Part shown: in pieces, positions 8,536-18,784 of the stretch
Layout of the letters: each line of letters opens with the position of its first letter
Position numbering within the stretch: position 1 is the stretch's first letter
Assembly (NCBI RefSeq): GCF_946480305.1
Contig: NZ_CAMLJQ010000003.1
Span: forward strand, 62,001-126,000
Direction of reading: 5' to 3'
Length of the DNA stretch: 64,000 nucleotides
DNA from: an uncultured Caldimonas sp.
GTDB lineage: Bacteria > Pseudomonadota > Gammaproteobacteria > Burkholderiales > Burkholderiaceae
Translations under genes and position numbers: made by a program
The notes under the pieces: generated by a model
The model's database searches: none
What the model was told of the DNA's origin: nothing
The model's input: only the letters and a program-made list of their open reading frames with translations

Positions 8536-9203
8536 TGCTGTCGAGTCTGGTCGTTACCGCGCTGTTGATGGGCTTTGCCGGCGGGCCGCACTGCGTCGCG
8601 ATGTGCGGGGCCGCCACGGCCGGCATCGGCTGCACCCAGCGCCGCCTGTGGAGCTTCCAGGCCGGACGCCTGGTGGGCTACTCGGTGCTGGGAGCCGTCA
8701 TCGCATCGTCCGTCCAGGTGCTGCAATGGAGTGCCGCACAGACGACGCTGCTGAAGCCCTTCTGGGCCATGTTTCACCTCGCCGTCATCGCGTTCGGGCT
8801 GGCGCTCGTGTGGCTGGGCCGCCAGCCGCGCTGGCTCGATCAGGGGGCCCGCCGCGTGTGGCAGACGCTGCGCCATGGCACCTTGTCTCTCGACGAGCGC
8901 CGTTGGCCCGCCGTGGCCGGGGCGCTGTGGGCGTTGCTGCCCTGTGGATTGCTCTATTCCGCGCTGGTCGTTGCCGCGTTGGCGTCGACTGCCTGGGAAG
9001 GTGGGGCAGTGATGGCGGCTTTCGCGGCCGGCTCTGCCGTCAGCTTGCACTTCGGCCCGGTGCTGTGGCGTCGGTGGCGGGCTTCGCCCCAGGCCGGCTC
9101 CGGCGCGTGGGCCGTGCGGCTGGCCGGCGTTGCGCTGGCGGGTGCGTCGGTCTGGGCGATCGGGCACGGCCTGTGGACAAGCCACGGGGCCGCGTTGTGC
9201 TGA
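8535..9203 (+). CDS. TauE/SafE-like urease-accessory-type membrane protein
   Basis: A 222-residue inner-membrane protein with about six hydrophobic helices. It shows GGPHCVAMCG in the first helix and LPCGLLYSALVVAALA in a later one, paired cysteine motifs typical of the family annotated as sulfite exporter TauE/SafE or cytochrome biogenesis-like proteins, often found beside cbb3 genes. The His/Cys/Met content suggests metal transport, perhaps copper for the oxidase; this is inference. The ATG overlaps the hemN stop (TGATG), so the two genes are co-transcribed. Confidence 0.75.
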   Translation: MLSSLVVTALLMGFAGGPHCVAMCGAATAGIGCTQRRLWSFQAGRLVGYSVLGAVIASSVQVLQWSAAQTTLLKPFWAMFHLAVIAFGLALVWLGRQPRWLDQGARRVWQTLRHGTLSLDERRWPAVAGALWALLPCGLLYSALVVAALASTAWEGGAVMAAFAAGSAVSLHFGPVLWRRWRASPQAGSGAWAVRLAGVALAGASVWAIGHGLWTSHGAALC

Positions 9204-9320
9204 CAAGAGCCGATGCCCCTGCCGCCAAGGGGTGCAGCGCAAGCCAGCTGACAGGCTCGCTGACTTAGAATCGACGGTCTAAAACAATTCCCCCAACCCG
9301 TTCGCGCGGAGCTTTCTCAC

Positions 9321-10574
9321 ATGTACCAGCACATCAAGGTGCCCGAGGGCGGCCAGAAGATCACGGTCAACCAGGACTTCTCGCTCAACGTTCCCGACCA
9401 GCCCATCATTCCCTACATCGAGGGTGACGGCACCGGTTTCGACATCACACCCGTGATGATCAAGGTGGTCGACGCGGCGGTGGCCAAGTCCTACGGCGGC
9501 AAGCGCAAGATCCACTGGATGGAGATCTACGCCGGCGAAAAGTCGACCAAGGTCTACGGTCCGGACGTGTGGCTGCCCGAGGAAACCCTGCAGGTGCTGA
9601 AGGACTACGTGGTGTCCATCAAGGGCCCGCTGACCACGCCGGTCGGCGGCGGCATCCGTTCGCTGAACGTGGCGCTGCGCCAGGAACTGGACCTCTACGT
9701 CTGCCTGCGCCCGGTGCGCTACTTCAAGGGCGTGCCTTCTCCGGTGAAGGAGCCCGAGAAGACCGACATGGTCATCTTCCGCGAGAACTCGGAAGACATC
9801 TACGCCGGCATCGAGTTCGAGGCGCAGAGCGACAAGGCCAAGAAGCTGATCAAGTTCCTTCAGGAAGAGTTCGGCGTCAAGAAGATCCGCTTCCCGGAGA
9901 CCTCCGGCATCGGCGTCAAGCCGGTCTCGAAGGAGGGTACCGAGCGCCTGGTGCGCAAGGCCATCCAGTACGCGATCGACAACGACAAGCCCTCGGTGAC
10001 GCTGGTGCACAAGGGCAACATCATGAAGTTCACCGAGGGCGGCTTCCGCGACTGGGGCTACGCCCTGGCCCAGAAGGAGTTCAGCGCCGAGCCGATCGAC
10101 GGCGGCCCGTGGTGCAAGTTCAAGAACCCGAAGAGCGGCAAGGAAATCGTCATCAAGGACGCGATTGCCGACGCCTTCCTGCAGCAGATCCTTCTGCGCC
10201 CGGCCGAATATTCGGTGATCGCCACGCTGAACCTCAACGGTGACTACATTTCCGACGCCTTGGCCGCACAAGTCGGCGGCATCGGCATCGCTCCGGGCGC
10301 CAACCTGTCCGACTCGGTGGCGATGTTCGAGGCCACCCACGGCACGGCACCGAAGTACGCCGGCAAGGACTACGTGAACCCTGGCTCCGAGATCCTGTCT
10401 GCCGAAATGATGCTGCGCCACATGGGCTGGACGGAAGCTGCCGACCTGATCATCAGCTCGATGGAAAAGGCGATCCTGAGCAAGAAGGTCACCTATGACT
10501 TCGCGCGACTGCTGGATGGCGCGACGCAGGTGAGCTGCTCTGGCTTTGGCCAGGTGATGATCGATCACATGTAA
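9321..10574 (+). CDS. icd: NADP-dependent isocitrate dehydrogenase
   Basis: A 417-residue TCA-cycle enzyme that converts isocitrate to 2-oxoglutarate with CO2 and NADPH. It has the substrate-binding segment [17 protein letters not shown], including the serine regulated by phosphorylation in E. coli, then [14 protein letters not shown], the metal-binding [10 protein letters not shown] and the nucleotide-binding [19 protein letters not shown]. Length and order match the E. coli enzyme. It is a single gene followed by a strong terminator. Confidence 0.97.
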   Translation: MYQHIKVPEGGQKITVNQDFSLNVPDQPIIPYIEGDGTGFDITPVMIKVVDAAVAKSYGGKRKIHWMEIYAGEKSTKVYGPDVWLPEETLQVLKDYVVSIKGPLTTPVGGGIRSLNVALRQELDLYVCLRPVRYFKGVPSPVKEPEKTDMVIFRENSEDIYAGIEFEAQSDKAKKLIKFLQEEFGVKKIRFPETSGIGVKPVSKEGTERLVRKAIQYAIDNDKPSVTLVHKGNIMKFTEGGFRDWGYALAQKEFSAEPIDGGPWCKFKNPKSGKEIVIKDAIADAFLQQILLRPAEYSVIATLNLNGDYISDALAAQVGGIGIAPGANLSDSVAMFEATHGTAPKYAGKDYVNPGSEILSAEMMLRHMGWTEAADLIISSMEKAILSKKVTYDFARLLDGATQVSCSGFGQVMIDHM

Positions 10575-10599
10575 ACCGAGCGTTTTGAACGCCCAGTAG

Positions 10600-10626
10600 A
10601 AAAAGCCCGCGTCAGCGGGCTTTTTT
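10600..10626 (+). terminator. Rho-independent terminator after icd
   Basis: A 10-base-pair stem AAAAGCCCGC/GCGGGCTTTT (10601-10610 and 10615-10624) with loop GTCA, running into a T tract. It ends icd transcription about 26 bases after the stop codon. Confidence 0.9.
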
Positions 10627-10672
10627 CATGGCTGCGATCTTGAAGATCGCAGCACACTGCACATATTGAAAG

Positions 10673-10957
10673 TCAGTCGGCGTACACCGCGCTTCCGGGT
10701 TGCTCCGGAGTTGCAGGTGGCCGGGCGGCCCGTTCCCCGCGCGGTGCACGGGGTTCGAGCAGCTGGATATTTTGTGCCAACTTGCCCTTTGGGCCCTGGA
10801 CCAGATCGAAAGTGACCTTGGAACCTTGCTTCAACGTCCTGAAGCCATCCATCTGGATGGCGGAGAAATGAGCGAAGACATCTTCGCCACCTTCTTCGGG
10901 TTCAATGAAGCCAAAACCTTTTGCATCATTGAACCATTTCACAATACCAATACCCAT
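10673..10957 (-). CDS. Cold-shock domain protein
   Basis: A 94-residue CspA-family nucleic-acid-binding protein. The domain (residues 1-67) starts [20 protein letters not shown] with RNP1-like KGFGFI, then RNP2-like [10 protein letters not shown] 27-residue Arg/Pro/Ala-rich tail is longer than in E. coli CspA. The ATG at 10957 has a near-perfect ribosome site (GGGGAGGAA). About 195 bases separate it from the divergent clpS, room for the long leader usual in cold-shock genes. Confidence 0.93.
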   Translation of the reverse strand: MGIGIVKWFNDAKGFGFIEPEEGGEDVFAHFSAIQMDGFRTLKQGSKVTFDLVQGPKGKLAQNIQLLEPRAPRGERAARPPATPEQPGSAVYAD

Positions 10958-11152
10958 TGCTTCCTCCCCGGGTAGTGCTCCTATTCCGCCAAAAATTCTC
11001 GGCGCCAGGGTGTGCACTGTCAAGGACGGAAACAACCTTGCTCGTGAGCGTTGGTGACGGGGCCTGTTCATATTCGCAGCTTGACCTTTATGAGCAGGCT
11101 GCCAATCAAACAGGCACCAATGCCCGAAGGTTCAACTCGATAGAATCGATTC

Positions 11153-11509
11153 ATGCCCAGTGACACCCCGAAGTTGCCCCCGCCGCCTGGCCAGCCATCG
11201 CTGCCTGACCAGGGAGAGGGAACTGTCATTGCTGAAAGGCAGTCATCGAAGGTGGAGCCACCCCGGCTGTACCAGGTGGTGATGCTGAACGACGACTACA
11301 CGCCGATGGAGTTCGTGGTGATGGTGTTGCAGCAGTTTTTCCATAGGGATCTCGAGACTGCCACCCACATCATGCTCAAGATCCACCACGAGGGCCGCGG
11401 CGTCTGTGGCGTCTACACGAAAGACGTCGCCGCCACAAAAGTGGAAATGGTGCTTGCCGCCGCGCGCCGCGCGGGGCATCCTTTGCAGTGCATTATGGAG
11501 GCCGCATGA
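11153..11509 (+). CDS. clpS: ATP-dependent Clp protease adaptor ClpS
   Basis: A 118-residue adaptor that delivers N-degron substrates to ClpA. After a Pro-rich N-terminal tail, the core has [20 protein letters not shown] (the amino-terminus-binding pocket), [15 protein letters not shown] and [11 protein letters not shown]. The stop overlaps the clpA start (ATGA). No ribosome site is visible before the ATG; instead the 10-base palindrome GAATCGATTC abuts it, with TAGAAT at 11141-11146. Confidence 0.95.
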   Translation: MPSDTPKLPPPPGQPSLPDQGEGTVIAERQSSKVEPPRLYQVVMLNDDYTPMEFVVMVLQQFFHRDLETATHIMLKIHHEGRGVCGVYTKDVAATKVEMVLAAARRAGHPLQCIMEAA

Positions 11510-13809
11510 TTGCCCAGGAACTTGAAGTCAGCCTGCACATGGCGTTCGTCGAGGCGCGCCAGCAGCGCCACGAGTTCATCACCGTGGAGCACCTGCTGCT
11601 GGCTCTGCTCGACAACCCGTCGGCGGCCGAGGTGCTTCGGGCATGCTCGGCCAACATCGACGATCTGCGCAAGAGCCTGACGCATTTCATCAAGGAAAAC
11701 ACGCCCACCGTGGGCGGCACGGACGAGGTCGACACGCAACCCACGCTGGGCTTCCAGCGGGTGATCCAGCGCGCGATCATGCACGTGCAGTCGACCGGTA
11801 GCGGCAAGAAGGAAGTCACCGGCGCCAATGTGCTGGTGGCCATCTTCGGCGAGAAGGATTCCCACGCTGTCTACTACCTGCACCAGCAGGGCGTGACGCG
11901 CCTGGACGTCGTGAACTACATCGCCCACGGCATCAAGAAGTCCGACCCGCCGGAGCCGGCCAAGCCGAGTGAAGGCAGCGGGCCGGAGGCCGAGAAGGAA
12001 GAGGGCGAAGGCAAGGGCTCTCCGCTGGAGCAGTTCACGCAGAACCTGAACCAGTCGGCGCGCGAAGGCCGCATCGATCCGCTGATCGGGCGCGAGCTCG
12101 AAGTGGAACGCGTCATCCAGGTGCTGTGCCGCAGGCGCAAGAACAACCCCTTGCTGGTGGGCGAGGCGGGCGTCGGCAAGACGGCGATCGCCGAGGGCCT
12201 GGCCTGGCGCATCACCGAAGGCGACGTGCCCGAGGTGCTGGCCGATTCCACCGTCTACGCGTTGGACATGGGTGCGTTGCTGGCGGGCACCAAGTACCGT
12301 GGTGACTTCGAGCAACGTCTGAAGGGCGTGCTCAAGGCGCTCAAGGATCAGCCGAACGCGGTGCTGTTCATCGACGAGATCCACACGCTGATCGGGGCAG
12401 GCGCCGCTTCTGGCGGAACGCTGGACGCCAGCAACCTGTTGAAGCCCGCGCTCAGCTCGGGCAACCTCAAGTGCATCGGCGCGACGACTTTCACCGAGTA
12501 CCGCGGCATCTTCGAAAAGGACGCGGCGCTGTCGCGGCGTTTCCAGAAGATCGATGTGGTCGAGCCATCGGTCGAGCAGACGATCGAGATCCTCAAGGGG
12601 CTGAAGTCGCGCTTCGAGGAGCATCACAGCGTGAAGTACGCGCTGAACGCGTTGCAGGCAGCCGCTGAGCTTTCCGCCAAGTTCATCAACGACCGCCACC
12701 TGCCGGACAAGGCGATCGACGTGATCGACGAAGCGGGCGCCGCCCAGCGGATCCTGCCCAAGAGCAAGCAGAAGAAGACGATCACCCGTGCAGAAGTGGA
12801 AGAAATCGTGGCGAAGATTGCCAGGATTCCGCCTGCCAGCGTCAGCAATGACGACCGCTCGAAGCTGAAGAATCTCGATCGCGACCTGAAGAGCGTGGTG
12901 TTCGGCCAGGACGCCGCCATCGAGGCCCTTGCTGCCGCGATCAAGATGGCCCGCTCAGGGCTCGGCAAGCCGGACAAGCCGATCGGCTCGTTCCTGTTCA
13001 GCGGCCCCACCGGCGTCGGCAAGACCGAGGTTGCCAAGCAGTTGGCGTACATCCTCGGCATCGAGTTGATCCGCTTCGACATGTCGGAGTACATGGAGCG
13101 CCACGCGGTGAGCCGGCTGATCGGTGCGCCTCCGGGTTATGTGGGCTTCGATCAAGGCGGGTTGCTGACCGAGGCGGTGACGAAGAAGCCCCATGCGGTG
13201 CTGCTGCTCGACGAGATCGAGAAGGCGCACCCGGACGTCTTCAACGTGCTGCTGCAGGTGATGGACCACGGTACGCTGACCGACAACAACGGACGCAAGG
13301 CCGACTTCCGCAACGTCATCATCATCATGACGACGAATGCGGGGGCCGAGACGATGCAGAAGGCGGTGATCGGCTTCACGAACAACCGGGAGCAGGGCGA
13401 CGAGATGGCCGACATCAAGCGGCTGTTCACACCTGAGTTCCGCAACCGGCTGGACGCCATCGTCAGCTTCCGTTCGCTGGACGAGGAGATCATCCTGCGG
13501 GTGGTCGACAAGTTCCTGCTGCAACTCGAGAGCCAGCTGGCCGAGAAGAAGGTGGAGGTGACCTTCACCGATGCGCTGCGCAAGAACCTGGCGAAGAAGG
13601 GCTTCGACCCGCTGATGGGCGCTCGCCCGATGCAGCGCCTGATCCAGGACACGATCCGGCGTGCGCTGGCGGACGAGTTGCTGTTCGGCCAGTTGGTCGA
13701 CGGTGGCCGCCTGACGGTGGACCTGGACGACAAGGACGAGGTCGTGCTCGACATCCAGCCCAGTCGCCGCAGCGACAAGCCCAAGGCGGAGCCGGCGACC
13801 ACAGAGTGA
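11506..13809 (+). CDS. clpA: ATP-dependent Clp protease ATP-binding subunit ClpA
   Basis: A 767-residue AAA+ unfoldase that feeds proteins to ClpP. It contains an N-terminal double Clp-N domain (residues about 1-145), a first AAA module with Walker [10 protein letters not shown] (about 219) and a second with GPTGVGKTE (about 500), an IGL/IGF-type ClpP-binding loop (VIGFTNN, about 625), and a C-terminal D2 domain. The ATG at 11506 overlaps the clpS stop, with TGGAGG upstream. Length fits E. coli ClpA (758). Confidence 0.97.
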   Translation: MIAQELEVSLHMAFVEARQQRHEFITVEHLLLALLDNPSAAEVLRACSANIDDLRKSLTHFIKENTPTVGGTDEVDTQPTLGFQRVIQRAIMHVQSTGSGKKEVTGANVLVAIFGEKDSHAVYYLHQQGVTRLDVVNYIAHGIKKSDPPEPAKPSEGSGPEAEKEEGEGKGSPLEQFTQNLNQSAREGRIDPLIGRELEVERVIQVLCRRRKNNPLLVGEAGVGKTAIAEGLAWRITEGDVPEVLADSTVYALDMGALLAGTKYRGDFEQRLKGVLKALKDQPNAVLFIDEIHTLIGAGAASGGTLDASNLLKPALSSGNLKCIGATTFTEYRGIFEKDAALSRRFQKIDVVEPSVEQTIEILKGLKSRFEEHHSVKYALNALQAAAELSAKFINDRHLPDKAIDVIDEAGAAQRILPKSKQKKTITRAEVEEIVAKIARIPPASVSNDDRSKLKNLDRDLKSVVFGQDAAIEALAAAIKMARSGLGKPDKPIGSFLFSGPTGVGKTEVAKQLAYILGIELIRFDMSEYMERHAVSRLIGAPPGYVGFDQGGLLTEAVTKKPHAVLLLDEIEKAHPDVFNVLLQVMDHGTLTDNNGRKADFRNVIIIMTTNAGAETMQKAVIGFTNNREQGDEMADIKRLFTPEFRNRLDAIVSFRSLDEEIILRVVDKFLLQLESQLAEKKVEVTFTDALRKNLAKKGFDPLMGARPMQRLIQDTIRRALADELLFGQLVDGGRLTVDLDDKDEVVLDIQPSRRSDKPKAEPATTE

Positions 13810-13830
13810 GCGATCCCCGTTCGCTGCGAG

Positions 13831-13853
13831 AGGGCCCTTCGGGGCCCTTTTTC
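13831..13853 (+). terminator. Rho-independent terminator after clpA
   Basis: A 7-base-pair GC stem AGGGCCC/GGGCCCT closed by a TTCG tetraloop and followed by five T residues. It lies between the convergent clpA and mtfA; the T tract serves the plus strand. Confidence 0.85.
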
Positions 13854-13859
13854 ACGCCT

Positions 13860-14642
13860 TCATCGAGTGACGATGGCGGGGTCCTGCAGGAAGTAGTCGC
13901 GAAAAAGGGTGTGCAGGCGCGGGTGCGCCAGGCGGAAGTCATGGGGCGCGACGAAAAATGCTTCGGCCGCCACGGCGAAGAATTCGTCGATCGCCTCCGC
14001 GCCGTACGGATCGAGAAAGGTCTCGCGCCCTGCGTCGACCTCTGCGCAAAAGCGGTCGTACTCGGGGTCGATGGCCGCGATCCATGCCTCGCGACGGGCC
14101 AGGTCGGGCAATGGGGGGACGCCGTCCGGCGCTCCGTCGAGCATGTCGATCTTGTGGACGAACTCGTGAATCACGACGTTGTAGCCCAGTTCGGCCGATA
14201 CGCCGGCGTGTTGCACGTCGTGCCAGGAGAGCGTCACCGGGCCACCTTCCATCGCTTCGCCTGCCAGCACCTCGTCATAGTGGTGCACCACGCCGATTTC
14301 GTCGGTCACTTCGCGGCGAGCGACCACCTGATCGTCGTGCAACACGATGCCGACGAAGCCGTCGTACAGGGAGAGTCCGAGCCTCAGCACGGGCAGGCAA
14401 GCCTGCGCGGCGACGGCGACGGCCACTTCGTCGGTGATGACGAAGCCGCGTGCACCGGTGAATTCCTTGCGCCGGAGAAACAGCGTGCTCAGTCGGCGCA
14501 GTTCGGCCAGGTCTTCGGCTGGGCGCCGCGCGAGGAACGGGTAGCGCGCCAGCACAGCGTTCCACAGCTCCAGCGGAATCTCATGCTTGCGCAGCAGCTG
14601 CTCTTCTCGTGCGCGCTGCCAGCGTGACAGCCAGTTCCACAT
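13860..14642 (-). CDS. mtfA: MtfA-type zinc metallopeptidase
   Basis: A 260-residue protein of the MtfA family. The E. coli protein binds the Mlc repressor and is an M90 zinc peptidase. The active-site motif is HEFVHKID (H159, E160, H163), with further acidic ligands in the EAIDEFFAVAAEAFF segment. The ATG at 14642 was chosen because homology starts at MWNWLSRW; the open frame upstream overlaps lpxH. It closes a run of minus-strand genes beginning at ppiA. Confidence 0.9.
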   Translation of the reverse strand: MWNWLSRWQRAREEQLLRKHEIPLELWNAVLARYPFLARRPAEDLAELRRLSTLFLRRKEFTGARGFVITDEVAVAVAAQACLPVLRLGLSLYDGFVGIVLHDDQVVARREVTDEIGVVHHYDEVLAGEAMEGGPVTLSWHDVQHAGVSAELGYNVVIHEFVHKIDMLDGAPDGVPPLPDLARREAWIAAIDPEYDRFCAEVDAGRETFLDPYGAEAIDEFFAVAAEAFFVAPHDFRLAHPRLHTLFRDYFLQDPAIVTR

Positions 14643-14650
14643 GAAATGGG

Positions 14651-15457
14651 TCAGGCAGGAGGGAGGCGTTGCATGCCGGTGGACGTGAGCCGCAGCAGCT
14701 GTGCGCGCGGCTCGTCGTCGTGGTCGGCGTCCAGATCCCAGTCGCTCAGGACGTGGCGCACGATGCCGGGCGCCAGGGTGTGGCTGTCCGGCCGATGCGT
14801 GTGCCCGTGGATCAGCGTCCTGCAGTCGGCGGCTGCCAACCATGACAACGCGACGGCCGTGTCGATATCGCCGTACGACTCGATGCCCCGCGCGCGCTTG
14901 CGTTCTTCGCTCGCCGCTCGCAACTGTGCCGCGATCTGCCTGCGCGCCGGCAGCGGCTGCGCAAGGAACTGGGTGGCCCAGGCTTCGGTGCGGACCTGGG
15001 CCCGGAAGCGCTGGTAGTCCGGGTCGTCCAGGCACAGCGAGTCGCCGTGCACGAGCAGCAGCCGCTGCCCGGCGAACGTCAGCACGGTGGGGTCGGGCAG
15101 TGCATGCATCCCGCAACCCTGCAGGAAGCGCTCGCCGACGAGGAAATCCCGGTTGCCGTGCATGAAGCCCACCCAGCGGGACCGGGCTGATTCACGCAGC
15201 ACCTCGGCACACGCTTGTTCAAAGCCTTCGTCCGCCGCATCGTCGCCGACCCACGCTTCGAAGATGTCCCCGAGCAGCAGCACGGCCTGCGCCGGCGTGT
15301 GCAGCAAATGGGAGCGAAAGGCGTCGAAGGTGTGCCGCAGGCCCGGCCGCAGATGCAGGTCGGACAGCAGGTCGACGCACTGCCAGTCGTGCGGAGCGAC
15401 GAGCTCGTACGGCGTGGGCATGACGGGCACGCCCGGCCCTTTCGTGGCGTGCCCCAT
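14651..15457 (-). CDS. lpxH: UDP-2,3-diacylglucosamine diphosphatase LpxH
   Basis: A 268-residue calcineurin-like metallophosphoesterase that makes lipid X in lipid A synthesis at the inner membrane. Metal ligands are seen in LLSDLHL, LLGDIFEAWVGDD, HGNRDFLVG, LLVHGDSLCLDD and the C-terminal HGHTHRP. The start is unsure: ATG at 15457 is used, but ATG at 15421 (beginning MPTPYEL) is closer to the usual length. It follows ppiB by a few bases. Confidence 0.92.
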   Translation of the reverse strand: MGHATKGPGVPVMPTPYELVAPHDWQCVDLLSDLHLRPGLRHTFDAFRSHLLHTPAQAVLLLGDIFEAWVGDDAADEGFEQACAEVLRESARSRWVGFMHGNRDFLVGERFLQGCGMHALPDPTVLTFAGQRLLLVHGDSLCLDDPDYQRFRAQVRTEAWATQFLAQPLPARRQIAAQLRAASEERKRARGIESYGDIDTAVALSWLAAADCRTLIHGHTHRPDSHTLAPGIVRHVLSDWDLDADHDDEPRAQLLRLTSTGMQRLPPA

Positions 15458-15468
15458 CGTCACCACAC

Positions 15469-15969
15469 TCAGGCTTCGACGGCCTTGTTGATGACCACGT
15501 CTTCGAGCGGCACGTCGTCATGGAAGCCCTTGCGGCCGGTCTTCACGCCCTTGATCTTGTCGACCACCTCGGTGCCTTCGACGACCTTGCCGAACACGGC
15601 ATAGCCCCAGCCCTGCGAGCTTTCGGACTTGAAGTTCAGGAAATCGTTGTCGGCCACATTGATGAAGAACTGAGCGGTGGCAGAGTGAGGGGCGGACGTG
15701 CGGGCCATCGCCACGGTGTAGCGGGCGTTCTTGAGGCCGTTGTTCGCCTCGTTCTGGATCGGCTCGTCGGTCGGCTTCTGGTTCATGCCCGGCTCGAAGC
15801 CGCCGCCCTGGATCATGAAACCGTCGATGACGCGGTGGAAGACGGTGTTGTCGTAGTGACCCTTGCGGACGTACGACAGAAAGTTCTCGACGGACTTCGG
15901 GGCCTTGTCGGCGTCGAGTTCGATCTTGATGACGCCATGAGTGGTATGCAGTTCAACGGCCATGTTCAT
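15469..15969 (-). CDS. ppiB: Cytoplasmic peptidyl-prolyl isomerase (cyclophilin)
   Basis: A 166-residue cyclophilin without a signal peptide. The fold core [28 protein letters not shown] and [18 protein letters not shown] is complete. It catalyses cis-trans isomerisation of prolyl bonds in the cytoplasm. The ATG at 15969 overlaps the stop of ppiA (ATGA) and has GGAG upstream, so the pair is translationally coupled. It is closely similar to its upstream neighbour. Confidence 0.93.
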   Translation of the reverse strand: MNMAVELHTTHGVIKIELDADKAPKSVENFLSYVRKGHYDNTVFHRVIDGFMIQGGGFEPGMNQKPTDEPIQNEANNGLKNARYTVAMARTSAPHSATAQFFINVADNDFLNFKSESSQGWGYAVFGKVVEGTEVVDKIKGVKTGRKGFHDDVPLEDVVINKAVEA

Positions 15970-16532
15970 TTCTCCACAGTAACCTTCTTGATGACAACCG
16001 GCTCTGCCGGCACGTTCTGGTGCATGCCCTTGCTGACGGTGGGCACGCTCTTGATCTTGTCGACGACTTCCATGCCCGAGACGACCTTGCCGAATACGGC
16101 ATAGCCGTTGCCATCGCGGGAGTTCGCCGAGTCGAGGAAGGCATTGTCCTTGACGTTGATGAAGAACTGCGCGGTGGCGGAGTTGGGGTCCATCGTGCGG
16201 GCCATCGCAATGGTGCCGCGCTGGTTCGTCAGGCCGTTGCGGCTTTCGAGCGGGATCGGGCCTCGCGTCGGCTTCTGCGTCATGTCGGGGGTGAAGCCGC
16301 CGCCCTGGATCATGAAGCCGTCGATGACGCGGTGAAAGACCGTGCCATCGTAGTGGCCGTCTCGCGCGTACTGGACGAAGTTCTCCACCGACTTGGGGGC
16401 CTTCGTGGCGTCGAGCTGCAACACGATTTCGCCCATCGAGGTGCTCATCCGCACGGTCTGCGCGTGCACGCTGACAGCAGTCCCTGCAGTGATCGCCAAG
16501 CCCGCAAGGGCGGCCCACATCTTCATCGTCAT
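15966..16532 (-). CDS. ppiA: Periplasmic peptidyl-prolyl isomerase (cyclophilin)
   Basis: A 188-residue cyclophilin with a signal peptide ([14 protein letters not shown] up to about VHA-QT), so it acts in the periplasm. The core [19 protein letters not shown] and [15 protein letters not shown] is shared with ppiB, but a [16 protein letters not shown]-terminus replaces AVELHTTHG. The ATG at 16532 has AAGGAG upstream. It is the first gene of the ppiA-ppiB-lpxH-mtfA set. Confidence 0.92.
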   Translation of the reverse strand: MTMKMWAALAGLAITAGTAVSVHAQTVRMSTSMGEIVLQLDATKAPKSVENFVQYARDGHYDGTVFHRVIDGFMIQGGGFTPDMTQKPTRGPIPLESRNGLTNQRGTIAMARTMDPNSATAQFFINVKDNAFLDSANSRDGNGYAVFGKVVSGMEVVDKIKSVPTVSKGMHQNVPAEPVVIKKVTVEK

Positions 16533-16649
16533 CCGATCACTCCTTCGTGAAAGAGCGCACATTGTCCACCTTCCCGGCGCTCGTGCCGTCATGCGGGTTC
16601 CGTGCATCGGCAGCGGAGGGTCCCGAGCAAAAAAGGCGCGAAAGGGGTG

Positions 16650-17177
16650 TCAACGGGCCGGTGGGGCCGCGAGCAGTTCGCGGATCAGCGCGAGCTTTGG
16701 TGGAAGCGCCTTGTTGCTGGCATCGCTCTGCAACGCCTTCGAGTAGGCCTCGCCTGCCAGCTTGGCATACACGTCGCCAAGGTTCTCGTATGCGGCCGCG
16801 TAACCAGGGTTGGCGCGCACCGCCATCTCAAGTGCGATCCGGGCCTTGTCGTACTGCCCGAGCTCGCTGTAGAGCACAGCGAGGTTGTTGTAAGGCTCGG
16901 GCAGGGTGGGGTGGTCCTGGATCAGCTGGCTGAACTGCGCGACCGCCTCGGGAGTCTTCTTCTGCTCTGTCAGCACCACGCCTTTCAGGAAGCGCAGTTG
17001 CACGCTGTTCGGCTGGCGCGTCAGGGCCTGTTCGACCTTCAACATCGCCTCGGCGGTCTTGCCGGCCTGCAGCAACGCATGAACCTCGCGAGCATCGTCG
17101 GCCCGGGCGGGAAGGTGCGCGGCGCAAGCCAGTACCAGGCAGGGCAGCCCGCGACGCATCAGGGATCCAAGGTGCAT
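16650..17177 (-). CDS. Secreted TPR-repeat protein
   Basis: A 175-residue protein with a signal peptide ending near LPARA-DD and three to four tetratricopeptide repeats (about residues 30-150, with PEPYNNLAVLYSELGQYDKA the clearest). A periplasmic scaffold role is likely, but no partner can be named. The ATG at 17177 replaces a TTG six bases earlier. It stands alone between ppiA and the divergent cysS and ends with a short Ala/Pro tail. Confidence 0.8.
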   Translation of the reverse strand: MHLGSLMRRGLPCLVLACAAHLPARADDAREVHALLQAGKTAEAMLKVEQALTRQPNSVQLRFLKGVVLTEQKKTPEAVAQFSQLIQDHPTLPEPYNNLAVLYSELGQYDKARIALEMAVRANPGYAAAYENLGDVYAKLAGEAYSKALQSDASNKALPPKLALIRELLAAPPAR

Positions 17178-17393
17178 GAACAATCTCTTGCAACGCTGCG
17201 GCTATACTCGCGCGATTCTACTGTGCCCCCTGCAGCGATCCCTGCAAACCCGCATCATCCGAGGCTTGGCGCCGTGTTGAAATCCCTTCGACCGTTCGTG
17301 CCCCGCCGTTGCGGCCTTGGTTTGGGTGCCCGGCCACCGGCTTGCTGACCCCACCTGATCGACGCCCGGCGATTCGCTTCGCAGCACAAGCTC

Positions 17394-18770
17394 ATGACGC
17401 TGTCCATCTACAACTCCCTCACCCGACGCCAGGAGCCGTTCGCACCGATCGAGCCCAACCACGTGCGCATGTACGTGTGCGGGATGACGATCTACGACTA
17501 CTGCCACATCGGGCACGCGCGGATGATGATGGCTTTCGACGTGGTGCAACGCTGGCTCAGGGTGTGCGGCTACCGCGTCACTTACGTGCGCAACATCACG
17601 GACATCGACGACAAGATCATCCGGCGTGCGCTCGAGCGCGGCATCACGATTCGCCAGCTCACCGAAGAGATGGCGCAGGCGATGCACGAGGACATCGGTG
17701 CGCTGGGCATCGAACCCCCGACGCATGAGCCGCGTGCCACCGAGTACGTGCCGCAGATGGTGAGCCTCATCGGCACGCTCGAGGACAAGGGGCTTGCCTA
17801 TCGCACACCTGGGGGCGACGTGAACTTTGCGGTGCGGCGTTTCCCGGGTTACGGCAAGCTTTCCGGCAAATCGCTCGACCAGTTGCGTGCCGGTGAGCGG
17901 GTTGCGGTGTCCGAGGGCAAGGACGACCCGCTCGACTTCGTGCTCTGGAAGGCCGCGAAGGAAAGCGAGCCCGGCGATGCCAAGTGGGATGCGCCGTTCG
18001 GCAAGGGCCGTCCTGGCTGGCACATCGAGTGCTCCGCGATGAGCTGCGCCTTGCTCGGCGAGCACTTCGACATCCACGGCGGCGGCATGGACCTTCAGTT
18101 CCCTCACCACGAGAACGAGATCGCGCAGAGTGAAGGCGCGACCGGCAAGCCGTTCGTGAACGTGTGGATGCACAACGGGTTCGTCAACGTCGACAACGAG
18201 AAGATGTCGAAGTCGCTCGGCAACTTCTTCACCATCCGCGACGTGCTGAAGAGCTACGACGGGCAGACGCTGCGCTTTTTCATGCTGCGCACGCACTACC
18301 GCAGCCAGTTCAACTACAGCGACGCACACCTGGAGGATGCGAAGCATTCGTTGCGGCGGCTCTATACCGCGCTCGATGCCGTATCGCCCGCGGCCGTCAC
18401 CATCGACTGGACCGAGCCCCATGCCGCGCGCTTCCGTGCCGCGATGAACGACGATTTCAATACGGCCGAGGCGGTGGCGGTGCTGTTCGAGCTGGCTTCC
18501 GAGGTGAACCGCACGCGGTCCGCCGAGGTGGCCGGGCTCCTGAAGGCGCTGGGCGGCACGCTCGGCCTGCTGCAAGGGGCGCCGCGAGAGTACCTTCAAG
18601 GCAAGCACACCGGGCTCGACGAGGCGGCCATCCAGGCGCAGATCGATGCACGTGCGGCCGCCAAGAAGGCGAAGAACTATGCCGAGGCCGATCGCATCCG
18701 CGAGGCACTGGCTGAACAGGGCATCGTGCTGCAGGACACCCCGCAGGGCACGACCTGGGTCAAGGCCTGA
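17394..18770 (+). CDS. cysS: Cysteinyl-tRNA synthetase
   Basis: A 458-residue class I aminoacyl-tRNA synthetase. It carries the HIGH motif within [11 protein letters not shown], zinc-binding residues in the CSAMSC and [10 protein letters not shown] region, and the KMSKSLGN loop. The C-terminal anticodon-binding domain is complete. The start ATG follows a 216-base gap in which a TATACT hexamer (17203-17208) may be the -10 element. The first cysteine motif [11 protein letters not shown] is the usual zinc ligand site. Confidence 0.97.
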   Translation: MTLSIYNSLTRRQEPFAPIEPNHVRMYVCGMTIYDYCHIGHARMMMAFDVVQRWLRVCGYRVTYVRNITDIDDKIIRRALERGITIRQLTEEMAQAMHEDIGALGIEPPTHEPRATEYVPQMVSLIGTLEDKGLAYRTPGGDVNFAVRRFPGYGKLSGKSLDQLRAGERVAVSEGKDDPLDFVLWKAAKESEPGDAKWDAPFGKGRPGWHIECSAMSCALLGEHFDIHGGGMDLQFPHHENEIAQSEGATGKPFVNVWMHNGFVNVDNEKMSKSLGNFFTIRDVLKSYDGQTLRFFMLRTHYRSQFNYSDAHLEDAKHSLRRLYTALDAVSPAAVTIDWTEPHAARFRAAMNDDFNTAEAVAVLFELASEVNRTRSAEVAGLLKALGGTLGLLQGAPREYLQGKHTGLDEAAIQAQIDARAAAKKAKNYAEADRIREALAEQGIVLQDTPQGTTWVKA

Positions 18771-18784
18771 AACCGCCGCGAGCG

